This document shows, piece after piece, positions 33,578 through 42,623 of a stretch of DNA of 64,000 nucleotides. A program made the translations under genes and the position numbers. Origin of the DNA: UBA9214 sp964443845 (lineage in GTDB: Bacteria; Pseudomonadota; Gammaproteobacteria; UBA9214); NCBI GenBank assembly GCA_964443845.1, contig CAYUFA010000001.1, forward strand, positions 81,248-145,247, written 5' to 3'. Under the pieces are notes generated by a model. It was not told the origin of the DNA. It did no database searches and worked only from the letters and a program-made list of their open reading frames with translations. Within the stretch, counting starts at the first letter, position 1; each line of letters starts with the position of its first letter.

Positions 33578-34180
33578 ATGGCGACACCACTTTGAAGGTA
33601 GGGCGACCACGCGGTGCTGCAGACACGACCCGCGGACTCGCCATTCATAAAAAGAGTATCACCCTGACGGGCGACGCCACCTGCACATCGAATCCCCCAG
33701 GTACGTTGTCTCTTGTCCGCCTGTGCGAGTGCGGCCATACCGATAAAGTCGGACTTTTCCAGGTCCACCAACGCCCCGAGTCCCGCAGCGAACGGAGTCA
33801 CGCTGGCATCAAAACCAGTACCAGAAAAAAGCAGACCAGCTTCGATGCGCCGGGCGTTGGTCGCTGCCGCTGGTATCGTGTGAATCCCATAGGGTTCGCC
33901 CACCTTCAGGATCCGGTCCCCGATGACCTCGGCATCCGCATCGGGCCCAAGGTAGAACTCCCGGCCCAGCTCGTTGGTGACGCAAGCACCAGTAGAGGTG
34001 CTTCGGTGTTCTTGTTACCGTACTCAAGCGACCGCAACCGCCGATTGTGAATGCCGAAGTCCGGGTCATGGGGGAGTTCCTGGTACACCAGGGGGGGTGG
34101 AGCCTCATAGACTGCCGGAACTCGCCTGGTCCAGCGCCGGAAACCACTGGCCTGACGACGAACTCCATCATGCTCTGCGG
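33578..34180 (-). pseudogene. Decayed GcvT-fold folate-dependent transferase
   Basis: The frame next to the gap reads TNELGREFYLGPDADAEVIG, GEPYGIHTIPAAATNARRIE, AGLLFSGTGFDASVTPFAAG, LGALVDLEKSDFIGMAAL, a GcvT/aminomethyltransferase folate-binding domain and barrel. Upstream it meets an in-frame TAA near 34020, but a neighbouring frame continues smoothly (YQELPHDPDFGIHNRRLRSL, EYGNKNTEAPLLVL), so at least one shift is present; another seems to lie near 34110 next to a run of seven C. The C-terminus is in the gap. Related proteins include glycine-cleavage T protein, dimethylglycine dehydrogenases and O-demethylases such as LigM; the exact one is unclear. Confidence 0.6.
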
Positions 34181-34378
34181 GTGTGCCACGTTGTATTCCA
34201 GTGTTGGCGGCCTGAAAGAAGAATAGACCAATTGTCTGACCAGGTGAATGCTGTTCGCGGACCAGTTCCCCGGGACAGAGGAGTCATCCAGGCAAACAAG
34301 TCGGTGCAACCCGGACATGACGTAGCGTACCTGGCCGATAGCAGACCGGTGTTTTGTGCCGCATAACGGATTCGAGCG

Positions 34379-34405
34379 CTACGGCACGCGTTAGCGTGAC
34401 CGTAG
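34379..34405. repeat. Hairpin with one unpaired base
   Basis: CTACGGCACGC and GCGTGaCCGTAG pair over 11 bp around a GTTA loop, with one extra A. Just to the left on the plus strand is GCATAAC, the same box seen at 30120-30126, in opposite orientation. The surrounding stretch 34181-34699 otherwise holds no gene I can support. Confidence 0.35.
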
Positions 34406-34699
34406 GAGCGAGCCGCTGGATGCATCACTGAAGTCGGTAGAATGCATGACATGACGGTCTCTGAATCGCCTGCCGGTCTTGACCAGCGCTCCGGAAAATC
34501 CAGGGACGAGTAAAAATCATGAATATCCGTTGCTGCTGGCCAAGACCATCAGTCCATTCGGATCCCTTGCGTCAGAATCCGCGGCCTTTCGTGTATATCC
34601 ATCCAGCTCCAACCGGACGTAACAGGCATGTCTGCCAGCAATTGATCTGACTATATTTCTGATTTCCATAGGTAGCAATATAGTTGGCTCATCCATCAA

Positions 34700-35050
34700 T
34701 CAGAACCTGAATTCCGCGTCCAGGATACGCGGCTCCAGCCCCGGCTCGAGTACCCGCCGGATATCCAGGCGCCACGCTTTCCGTTGCCGGTCCCGGCAGC
34801 CACCGCGCCGCTTGATCAGCTCACGCAGATCACTCTCCCCGTAGCCGATGCGCACATGGACGCGCTGCTGCGCCGGGATCCGCACCTGCGGCAGCCAGTC
34901 CTTTTCCTCGATGAGGAGCTCGACCGTCTTGTAGCGCTTGCGGCGTGACCTGTCATGGCGATAGCGCACACAGACCAGCCGGTCGCCGTACCGCTGCACC
35001 AGTTCCTGCGTCCCGTTCACGCCTGGTTTGAGGGTAGCCCTGATCACCAT
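34700..35050 (-). CDS. Conserved hypothetical basic protein
   Basis: A 116-residue arginine-rich soluble protein (MVIRATLKPGVNGTQELVQR at the start, RYRHDRSRRKRYKTVELLIE in the middle). The beta-rich middle and high positive charge suggest nucleic-acid contact, but no known domain is recognised. It lies between the accessory block and amgK, 36 bases after the amgK stop on the same strand. Confidence 0.6.
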   Translation of the reverse strand: MVIRATLKPGVNGTQELVQRYGDRLVCVRYRHDRSRRKRYKTVELLIEEKDWLPQVRIPAQQRVHVRIGYGESDLRELIKRRGGCRDRQRKAWRLDIRRVLEPGLEPRILDAEFRF

Positions 35051-35086
35051 CTCCGGCTGTCACGCCTCCCGCGCCGCCCTGCCCTG

Positions 35087-36076
35087 TTACGTCCGTAATC
35101 CCGGTAACACGTAGTGATGGATGAAACCGGCCAGCGGTGTAAGCTCCGGGTAGCGCTCCGCCAGGTCGGTGATGTACCCGAGTGTACGCGGGATATCGGC
35201 CAGGTAGCCCGGCTTGCCGTCGCGGTGGTGGAGGCGCGCGAAAATGCCGGCTGCCTTGAGGTGGCGTTGCGCGCCCATCAGATCGAACCAGCGCAGGAAC
35301 TGCCGCGGGTCTTCGTGCTCCTCGCGCAGCACGCCGCTCTGCAGCGCCAGTTCCTGGTAGCCCAGTGCCCAGTCTTCCACCCGTGCGCGTGGCCAGGCGA
35401 TGTAACAGTCTTTCAGCAGGGACACGAGATCATAGGTCAGCGCGCCGCACACCGCGTCCTGGAAGTCGAGGATGCCGGGATTGTTGGAGCCCGTCACCAT
35501 CAGGTTGCGCGAGTGATAGTCGCGGTGCACGAATCCCTGTGGCTGGCCCAGGGCGTTGTCGGCGAGCCGTTCGAACACCGTGTCGAGCATCTCCTGCTGC
35601 GCGGCATCCAGCCGGATACCGAGGTGCGTGCCCACCAGCCATTCACGGAACAGTTCCATCTCGCGCAACAACAGGGCCCGGTCATACGGGGGCAGGCCGT
35701 CACAGGCGCAGGCCTGGATGGAGACCAGCGCACCGAGCGCGTCGCCGTACAGCCGTTCGACGCTGGCCTCGTTCAGCGCTCCGAGGTAGGGGGTGCTGCC
35801 GAGGTCGGAAAGCAGCAGGAAACCCTGCGCGAGGTCCTGGTCGAGCACCTCGGGTACGTTCAGACCCGCGCCGAACAGGCGTCCGGAAACGTCGATGAAC
35901 GGGCGTGAGTCCTCCCTGTCCGGTGGCGCATCCATCACGATCAGGCTGCTCGTGCCGTGCTGCACGCGGAAATAGCGCCGGAAGCTGGCATCCGCCGAGG
36001 CCGGGACGATGGTGTACTCGCGCAGGGCCAGTTCCCTGTCGAGCCAGTGTTTCAGTTGTGCGAGGCGTTCGGGCAT
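35087..36076 (-). CDS. amgK: N-acetylmuramate/N-acetylglucosamine kinase AmgK
   Basis: A 329-residue aminoglycoside-phosphotransferase-fold kinase. ADASFRRYFRV (about 27), the catalytic loop FVHRDYHSRNLMV (about 187) and the metal-binding ILDFQDAVCG (about 207) match AmgK, which phosphorylates MurNAc or GlcNAc at C1. MurU (21470-22141) then makes UDP-MurNAc. The ATG at 36076 gives the usual N-terminus (MPERLAQLKHWLD). It diverges from lptD, as in Pseudomonas, where amgK and murU are adjacent. Confidence 0.88.
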   Translation of the reverse strand: MPERLAQLKHWLDRELALREYTIVPASADASFRRYFRVQHGTSSLIVMDAPPDREDSRPFIDVSGRLFGAGLNVPEVLDQDLAQGFLLLSDLGSTPYLGALNEASVERLYGDALGALVSIQACACDGLPPYDRALLLREMELFREWLVGTHLGIRLDAAQQEMLDTVFERLADNALGQPQGFVHRDYHSRNLMVTGSNNPGILDFQDAVCGALTYDLVSLLKDCYIAWPRARVEDWALGYQELALQSGVLREEHEDPRQFLRWFDLMGAQRHLKAAGIFARLHHRDGKPGYLADIPRTLGYITDLAERYPELTPLAGFIHHYVLPGLRT

Positions 36077-36341
36077 GACCGCGGCAATCGGGAAGAGACC
36101 GCGGCACAGCTTACTGGAATCCTGCGCGCGCCGGTACAATTGCCGCTCCCGGCAGGCCGTTGGGCAACCGGGAACCCGCCTGCGCCCGGGGAGGCAAAAT
36201 GTTTGAAGTTGTTGTCATTGTGTGCGATTTTAGCCGGCACCTGCGAGCCGGCAGCCGTAACCATCAGCCACGAAGACCCCGCATGACCTCCGTTCCGCAT
36301 CGCGCCCTGCGTCAGCCCCCCGCACCGCGTGGCGCGTTGCG

Positions 36342-38849
36342 ATGAAGGGTCGCTGCCACCTCTCTGCCCTGCTGACGCTGCTCTGCGCAGTGACGCCGCC
36401 GGTGCTGGCCGGGGTGTCCTGGCAGTGCAAGAGCTTCGCGAACGGCACCTGGCGCTGCACTCCCGCAGCGCTGGCAACGCCACCCGCACCGGCGACCGCG
36501 CCTGGCCCGCCATCCTCCACCGGGGCAACACCGCCCCCGGCAAGCGGCACACCCGGTCCCGCGCCGTCCACCGCGCCCGCGCCCCCTGCGGCCAGTGCCG
36601 ACCTGCAACCGGAACCGGCGCAACCCGCGGCAGCAACGCCGCCGGTCCCGCCGTCCACCCCGGCCGGTTCCTCCGGGGCGGCACGCCCGGGCCGGGCCAC
36701 AGAGCCCCCGGAAGAGGACCGCTGGGCACAGTGTCCACCGCTCGAACAGGCACAGGAGGCGGGCGCTCCCACCACCGGCAAGGACGTCATCGACCTGCGC
36801 GCCGATTTCGCCAACGCCACCAGGGACCGGGTATTTACCCTGAGTGGTGACGCGATCGCCCGCTACGGCAAGCAGCGTCTGCAGGCCAGCCAGATCGTCT
36901 ATCATCAGTTGACCGGGACGGTCGAGGCCACCGGCGGCATCCATTTCTCCGGGCCGCAACTGGTCGTGACCGGCGCCAGCGCCTTGCTGCAAACCCGGGA
37001 GCAACGGGGTACCCTGACCGACGTCACCTACACCCTGCCGGTCCAGCATGCCCACGGCGGGGCCAGCGAGCTGACGGTGGACGGTCTCTACCGGCAGCAC
37101 CTGGAAAACGCCAGTTACACGACCTGCCCGTCCGGCCGCGAGGACTGGAAGCTCACGGCCGCGCGCGTGGATCTGGATCACGAGACCGGCAACGGCGTGG
37201 CGCACAACGCGAAGATCACCTTCCGCAACATCCCGATCGCCTATACGCCGTACATCAGCTTCCCGCTCAACGACCAACGCAAGACCGGGCTGTTGTTTCC
37301 GCGCGTCGGCACCAGCGGCCAGACCGGGCTGGATGTCAGCCTGCCGTGGTACTGGAACATCGCGCCGAACCGCGATCTGACCCTGACCCCGCGCCTGATG
37401 ACCGACCGCGGCACCCAGCTCGCCGCCGAGTTCCGCTATCTCAACCCGGGCAGTTCCGGCGCTCTCCGGGTCGAATACCTGCCGACGGACAAGGCCTACA
37501 ATGACCAGGACCGCAGCCTGGTGCGCCTGCAGCACACCGGCAACCCGACACCGCGCCTGGCCACGCGTATCACGGCCACCGAGGTATCCGACCGGGATTA
37601 CTTCGACAACCTGGGCAACGACCTGGTACAGACCAGCCAGACCAGCCTGGAGCGCACGGCCGGCGCAACCTACCATGGCCAGGACTGGGTGCTGGGCATG
37701 GTGGCGCAGGATTTCCAGAACCTCGACCCCACCCTGACCCGGAGCGAACTGCCCTACCGCCAGCTGCCGCAGATCCGCTTCGATTACACACCGGCCCGGC
37801 ACCTGCTCGGGCTCAAGGCCACCACCGAGGCCGAGCTGAACTACTTCACGCACCCCGACAATACCGTGGTGTATGGCACACGCTTCGATATCACGCCGCG
37901 CCTGAGCCTGCCGGTACAGCGCGCCGGCTGGTACATAAACCCGGCCGTCGGGGTCCGCTACACTGCATACGCGCTCGAAAACACCGTACCGGGCGCGCCG
38001 AGCCACCCTACCCGCACCACGTCGATCACCACGCTGGATGCCGGCAGCTTCTTCGAGCGCAACGGCCACTGGCGCAGCTATCACTTCGTACAGACCCTGG
38101 AACCGCGGCTGTTCTACCTGTACGTGCCGGAACGCAACCAGAACGACCTGCCGGTGTTCGACACCGGGAATTACGATTTCAATTTCTGGACCCTGTTCCG
38201 TGACAACCGCTTCAACGGACCGGACCGCATGGGTGACGCCAACCAGCTTGCACTCGCCGTCACCAGTCGCCTGCTCGAACCCGACAGCGGCGTACAGATG
38301 CTGAGTGCGAGCTTCGGCTCCCTGCTGTATTTCCGCGACCGCACCGTCACCCTGCCCGGCTCCACCGTCGACCTCGCCACCAGCTCGGACCTGATCGGTG
38401 AGCTGAACCTTGCGCTGACCCGCTACTGGAGTGCACGCGCGGAAGTGCTGTGGAACCCGCACCTCTCCAGTACCGAGCGCAGCAACTACCGCCTGCAGTA
38501 CCGGCTTGGCCCGCGCCAGCTGATCAATGCGGGCTACCGCTACCGCCAGGACGCCCAGGAGCAGACCGACGTCTCCTTCCTGTGGCCCATGGGGCGCAGC
38601 TGGCACGCCGTCGGGCGCTGGTACTATGACCTGGGCAGCAACAAGACCATCGAGGGCCTGCTCGGGATCGGCTACGAAAGCTGCTGCTGGGGCGTCCAGC
38701 TGCTGGGGCGCAGCTACGTCAACAGCACCGGCATCGGCCATACCAACTCGGTGTTTCTGCAGCTGGAACTCAAGGGGCTCGGCAAACTCGGCAGCAGCGT
38801 CGACGACGCCCTGGAACGTGGTATTCTTGGCTACCACGCAAACCAGTAA
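36342..38849 (+). CDS. lptD: LPS assembly outer-membrane protein LptD
   Basis: An 835-residue protein with a signal peptide (about 1-23). It has an unusually long Ala/Pro/Thr-rich linker (about 45-145), then the periplasmic beta-jellyroll (LRADFANATRDRVFTLSGDA onward, about 152-260) and the 26-strand outer-membrane barrel. The C-terminal cysteine pair in GYESCCWGVQLLG (about 780-781) and N-terminal cysteines near 28, 39 and 132 can supply the interlocked disulfides needed for LptD function. With LptE it inserts LPS in the outer leaflet. surA follows 20 bases downstream, so barrel and chaperone are coexpressed. Confidence 0.95.
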   Translation: MKGRCHLSALLTLLCAVTPPVLAGVSWQCKSFANGTWRCTPAALATPPAPATAPGPPSSTGATPPPASGTPGPAPSTAPAPPAASADLQPEPAQPAAATPPVPPSTPAGSSGAARPGRATEPPEEDRWAQCPPLEQAQEAGAPTTGKDVIDLRADFANATRDRVFTLSGDAIARYGKQRLQASQIVYHQLTGTVEATGGIHFSGPQLVVTGASALLQTREQRGTLTDVTYTLPVQHAHGGASELTVDGLYRQHLENASYTTCPSGREDWKLTAARVDLDHETGNGVAHNAKITFRNIPIAYTPYISFPLNDQRKTGLLFPRVGTSGQTGLDVSLPWYWNIAPNRDLTLTPRLMTDRGTQLAAEFRYLNPGSSGALRVEYLPTDKAYNDQDRSLVRLQHTGNPTPRLATRITATEVSDRDYFDNLGNDLVQTSQTSLERTAGATYHGQDWVLGMVAQDFQNLDPTLTRSELPYRQLPQIRFDYTPARHLLGLKATTEAELNYFTHPDNTVVYGTRFDITPRLSLPVQRAGWYINPAVGVRYTAYALENTVPGAPSHPTRTTSITTLDAGSFFERNGHWRSYHFVQTLEPRLFYLYVPERNQNDLPVFDTGNYDFNFWTLFRDNRFNGPDRMGDANQLALAVTSRLLEPDSGVQMLSASFGSLLYFRDRTVTLPGSTVDLATSSDLIGELNLALTRYWSARAEVLWNPHLSSTERSNYRLQYRLGPRQLINAGYRYRQDAQEQTDVSFLWPMGRSWHAVGRWYYDLGSNKTIEGLLGIGYESCCWGVQLLGRSYVNSTGIGHTNSVFLQLELKGLGKLGSSVDDALERGILGYHANQ

Positions 38850-38869
38850 ACCCGTACGGATCCCCCGCC

Positions 38870-40192
38870 ATGAAAACGTTCCGGTCCCTGACTACCGTCG
38901 TCCTGTTGAGCCTGCTGGCCGGCCTGGCCCTTGCCGCCACACCGGCGGACGACGGGGCGGAGCAACACCTGGAACCACTGAACCGGATCGTGGCCATCGT
39001 CAACGACGGCATCGTGATGTCCAGCGAGCTGGATACGGCGGTCAGCAACGTGACGGCCCAGCTGCGGGAAAAGGGCACGCCGATCCCGCCCCTGGACGTG
39101 CTCGAGAAGCAGGTGCTGGAACGCCTGATCCTCGAAAAACTGCAATTGCAGCTGGCCGCCGCCAACGGCATGACCGTCAACGACAGCACGCTCAACGACG
39201 AGCTGCAGAACCTGGCGCGGAAGAACAAGATGAGCCTGTCCGACTTTCGCGCGGTGCTGGAGAAGGGCGGGGTCAAATACAACGACTTTCGTGAGGACCT
39301 GCGCAAGCAGCTGCTGATCCAGGAACTGCGCCGGCAGATGGTCGCCAGCCACATCAAGGTGAGCGACCAGGAAGTGGACAACACCATGGCCATGATGAAG
39401 GCCAGCGGCAAGAGCGGCGTCGAGTACCACCTGGCGCACATCCTGGTCGCGGTCCCCGAGGCGGCCAGCCCGGCCCAGATCCAGGCCGCGGAAAAACGCG
39501 CCAATGGCATCCTCGACCGGCTCCATGGCGGGGCCGACTTCGCCGGTCTCGCCACCGCGGAATCCGACAGCCAGACCGCACTCGAGGGTGGTGATCTCGG
39601 CTGGCGCAGCCTGAGCCAGATGCCGGAGATCTTCGTCGACCCGCTGAAGACACTGAAGGTCGGTGCGGTATCCGGGCTCATCCGCAGCCCCAGCGGCTTC
39701 AACATCATCAAGCTGCTCGAGAAACGTGGCGACGAACGCCACATCATGCACCAGACGCACGTGCGCCATATCCTGCTGAAGGCGGACGCACTGCACACCA
39801 ACGAGGAAAACCATGCGCGAATCCTGCAGCTGGAACAGCGCCTGCGCGCCGGTGAGGATTTCGCGACCCTGGCACGCACTCACTCCCAGGACACCATATC
39901 CGCCGCCCAGGGCGGCGACCTGGGCTGGGTGGGACCGGGCGACACCGCGCCCGCCTTCGAGGCAGCGATGAACAAGCTCAAGCCCGGCGAGATCAGTCCA
40001 CCGGTACAGACCCGCTTCGGCTGGCACATCATCCAGGTGCTCGACTATCGTGACCAGGACAACACCACCGAGTACGAACGCAACCGGGTGCGCAACCTGA
40101 TTCGCGGCCGCAAGTATGACGAGGAACTGATGCTGTGGCTGCGGCGCCTGCGCGACGAGGCATACGTCGATGACCGCCTCGGAAACGGCTGA
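38870..40192 (+). CDS. surA: Periplasmic chaperone/peptidyl-prolyl isomerase SurA
   Basis: A 440-residue SurA with a signal peptide (residues 1-20, LLAGLALA), an N-terminal SurA domain (NRIVAIVNDGIVMSSELD onward) and two parvulin domains (about 180-285, VEYHLAHILVAVPE start; about 295-395, THVRHILLKADAL start, ending ARTHSQDTISAAQGGDLGW and FGWHIIQVLDYR). It carries outer-membrane proteins including LptD across the periplasm. Part of the lptD-surA-pdxA series. Confidence 0.96.
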   Translation: MKTFRSLTTVVLLSLLAGLALAATPADDGAEQHLEPLNRIVAIVNDGIVMSSELDTAVSNVTAQLREKGTPIPPLDVLEKQVLERLILEKLQLQLAAANGMTVNDSTLNDELQNLARKNKMSLSDFRAVLEKGGVKYNDFREDLRKQLLIQELRRQMVASHIKVSDQEVDNTMAMMKASGKSGVEYHLAHILVAVPEAASPAQIQAAEKRANGILDRLHGGADFAGLATAESDSQTALEGGDLGWRSLSQMPEIFVDPLKTLKVGAVSGLIRSPSGFNIIKLLEKRGDERHIMHQTHVRHILLKADALHTNEENHARILQLEQRLRAGEDFATLARTHSQDTISAAQGGDLGWVGPGDTAPAFEAAMNKLKPGEISPPVQTRFGWHIIQVLDYRDQDNTTEYERNRVRNLIRGRKYDEELMLWLRRLRDEAYVDDRLGNG

Positions 40193-40250
40193 GCCATGAG
40201 CCGGACCGCGTACAGCATCCCGCTCCGCCAGCCCGTACGGCCGCAGGCCG

Positions 40251-41255
40251 GTGCCGCAACACACCTTGCCTGACCCGGTCCTGCGCATCGCCCTGACCCC
40301 CGGCGAACCGGCCGGGATCGGCCCCGACCTGTGTGTGCTGCTGGAACCACCGGCGCCGGACATCGAACATGTGCTGGTGGCCGACCCGGACCTGCTGGCG
40401 GCCCGCGCCGCCCGCCTGGGCGTGCCGTTCACCCCGGCACGCTTTGCGCCCGAAACTCCCGCCGGTGGTGGCGTCAGCGTGCTGCCGGTCCCCCTGTACG
40501 CCCCCGTGCAGGCCGGGCAGCTCGATACGCGCAACGCCCGCTACGTCCTGGACACGCTGGATGCCGCCATTGCCGGCTGCCGGGACGGCCGCTTCGCGGC
40601 ACTGGTCACCGGACCGGTACACAAGGCCGTCATCAACGACGCCGGCATCCCGTTCAGCGGCCACACCGAGTACCTGGCCGCCGCCACCGGCGCCCCCCGG
40701 GTGGTCATGCTGCTGGCCACCACCGGCCTGCGCGTGGCGCTGGCCACCACGCACCTGCCGCTGGCCGCAGTGAGCGCCGCGCTCACGCCCGCCCTGCTCG
40801 AATCCGTCATCCGCGTACTGGAACACGACCTGCGCACGCGCTTCGGGATCGCGCAGCCGCGCATCAGCGTGTGCGGGCTCAACCCGCATGCCGGGGAAGG
40901 CGGCCACCTCGGGCGCGAGGAGATCGACGTCATCATCCCGGTGCTCGAACGGCTGCGCCGGGAAGGCATGCAGCTGGCCGGCCCGGTACCGGCCGATACG
41001 GCGTTCACGCCGGCACACATCGCGGCAGCGGATGCGGTGCTGGCCATGTACCACGACCAGGGGCTGCCGGTACTCAAACACATGGGCTTCGGGCGTGCCG
41101 TGAACATCACGCTGGGCCTGCCGATCATCCGTACGTCGGTCGACCACGGAACCGCACTGGACCGGGCTGCCACCGGCAATGTCGACGCCGGCAGCCTGCA
41201 CGTGGCCCTCGAACACGCCGTGCAGCTGGCACGCCGGCATTCCGGCCATGACTGA
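40251..41255 (+). CDS. pdxA: 4-hydroxythreonine-4-phosphate dehydrogenase PdxA
   Basis: A 334-residue pyridoxal-phosphate synthesis enzyme. LTPGEPAGIGPDL at the N-terminus, metal-ligand histidines in FSGHTEYLA (about 140), NPHAGEGGHLGREE (about 212) and YHDQGLPVLKHMGFG (about 268) are all present. It starts at GTG with a GCAGG eight bases upstream; the out-of-frame ATG at 40196 is not used. It follows surA by 58 bases. Confidence 0.95.
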   Translation: MPQHTLPDPVLRIALTPGEPAGIGPDLCVLLEPPAPDIEHVLVADPDLLAARAARLGVPFTPARFAPETPAGGGVSVLPVPLYAPVQAGQLDTRNARYVLDTLDAAIAGCRDGRFAALVTGPVHKAVINDAGIPFSGHTEYLAAATGAPRVVMLLATTGLRVALATTHLPLAAVSAALTPALLESVIRVLEHDLRTRFGIAQPRISVCGLNPHAGEGGHLGREEIDVIIPVLERLRREGMQLAGPVPADTAFTPAHIAAADAVLAMYHDQGLPVLKHMGFGRAVNITLGLPIIRTSVDHGTALDRAATGNVDAGSLHVALEHAVQLARRHSGHD

Positions 41256-41819
41256 GCCGGTCGTGCGCCCCGGCATCGCCCTCGACGACGGCGGCCTGTC
41301 CCGGCAACCCGACCAGCCGGCCCTGGAGCACGATATCCTCGCACAACCCGTACACGAACCGCCTTGCACCGCGTTGCCTTCGTGTCCTGTCAGGTGTGCG
41401 TCTGATGATCCCCACGCTGACAATTTGTGCGCTGCCTGCGGATTGCCTTTCCTCCATTCTTTATTCACCTGCTTCCGGCTCGGTGACATCGCGTTCAGCA
41501 GGGCGCTGTGCGACGGTGCCCTGTCGGTATCCGGTCCGCGCCGTCTGACCAGGAAGTTCACGCGCTGGCCAGGGCCGGGCCTTTTCGCGGGGGTAGCGCG
41601 AGGGCACCCGTTGGCGAATCTGGCCGACAATTGAACGGCTGCCAGGCCATCTGATGCGGCTGGCCTGAATTGGACAATCGAACACATCTCAGCCGCCGCG
41701 AAGATCGCAGCGACCCCTGTCTACCTTCCGCGCATCCCGAATCGTCTGTTCCCCGTGGGCATTCCCGATCCACTCCTTCATAATCGCCTGGATGCCTTTG
41801 CAAACATCAGGACAACCCC
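41256..41819. other. Unusually long pdxA-rsmA spacer
   Basis: These 564 bases hold no gene I can support. pdxA and rsmA (ksgA) are commonly adjacent, so the gap is odd. Several open frames exist on both strands but lack ribosome sites and recognisable protein. A promoter for rsmA should be here; I see no strong -35/-10 pair. Confidence 0.4.
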
Positions 41820-42614
41820 TTGAACCATCGCCCCAGGAAACGCTTCGGCCAGAACTTCCTGCACGATCCCGGCGTCATCGCGCGCATTGTGACGGCCGTC
41901 CACCCGCTGCCCGGCGAGGCGCTGGTTGAGATCGGCCCCGGCCAGGGCGCGCTCACCCTGCCGCTGCTCGCCGCCACCGGCCGGCTTACCGTGGTGGAAC
42001 TGGATCGTGACCTGATAACACCGCTGCAGAACCACTGTCGTGATGCCGGCGAACTGACCGTGTACAACCGGGATGCGCTGCGTTTCGATTTCTGTGCCCT
42101 GGCCGGCGCCGGGTCATTGCGGGTGGTCGGCAACCTGCCCTACAACATTTCCACCCCGTTGCTGTTCCACCTGCTGGACCAGCAGCGCTGCATCGCGGAC
42201 ATGCATTTCATGCTGCAGAAGGAAGTGGTGGAACGCATGGCCGCCCGTGCCGGGAGCCATGCCTACGGTCGCCTGAGCGTCATGCTGCAGTACCGTTGTG
42301 CCGTCGAGATGCTGTTCCACATCGGCCCCGGTGCTTTCACCCCGCCGCCGCGGGTCGACTCGGCCTTTGTCCGGCTGCAGCCGTACCGGAAACCACCGGT
42401 GACGGTGAGTGACGAGCAGGTCTTCGCCACGCTGGTGCGACAGGCCTTCGCGCAACGGCGCAAGACACTGCGCAATACCCTGCGCGGCCTGCTCGACGCC
42501 GCCGAGATCCGCAGCGCCGGGGTGGACCCGACCGCGCGCGCGGAAACCCTGGGGCTCAACGAATTCGCCGCACTGGCCAACCGGGCAGCGCGGCGCTCAC
42601 GGGACAGTGCCTGA
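41820..42614 (+). CDS. rsmA: 16S rRNA dimethyladenosine transferase RsmA (KsgA)
   Basis: A 264-residue SAM-dependent enzyme that dimethylates A1518 and A1519 of 16S rRNA. KRFGQNFLHDP, the SAM motif VEIGPGQGALT (about 38), and the catalytic NLPYNISTPL (about 107) are intact. The start is a TTG at 41820 that directly gives MNHRPRKRFGQ, the family N-terminus, with AGGA about 10 bases upstream; no ATG fits. TTG initiation may keep expression low. Confidence 0.95.
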   Translation: MNHRPRKRFGQNFLHDPGVIARIVTAVHPLPGEALVEIGPGQGALTLPLLAATGRLTVVELDRDLITPLQNHCRDAGELTVYNRDALRFDFCALAGAGSLRVVGNLPYNISTPLLFHLLDQQRCIADMHFMLQKEVVERMAARAGSHAYGRLSVMLQYRCAVEMLFHIGPGAFTPPPRVDSAFVRLQPYRKPPVTVSDEQVFATLVRQAFAQRRKTLRNTLRGLLDAAEIRSAGVDPTARAETLGLNEFAALANRAARRSRDSA

Positions 42615-42623
42615 CGGTGCGTA

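Noticed and set aside
34517..34699. A 60-residue minus-strand frame after the 34700-35050 gene
   Set aside because: Starts at TTG without a clear ribosome site and resembles nothing known; left as non-coding.
36312..38837. An 841-codon open frame on the minus strand opposite lptD
   Set aside because: High GC and strong third-position bias create long antisense frames; the plus strand is clearly LptD.
41691..41783. A 30-residue minus-strand frame (MKEWIGNAHGEQ start) in the pdxA-rsmA spacer
   Set aside because: Too short, with no homologue recognised and no ribosome site.
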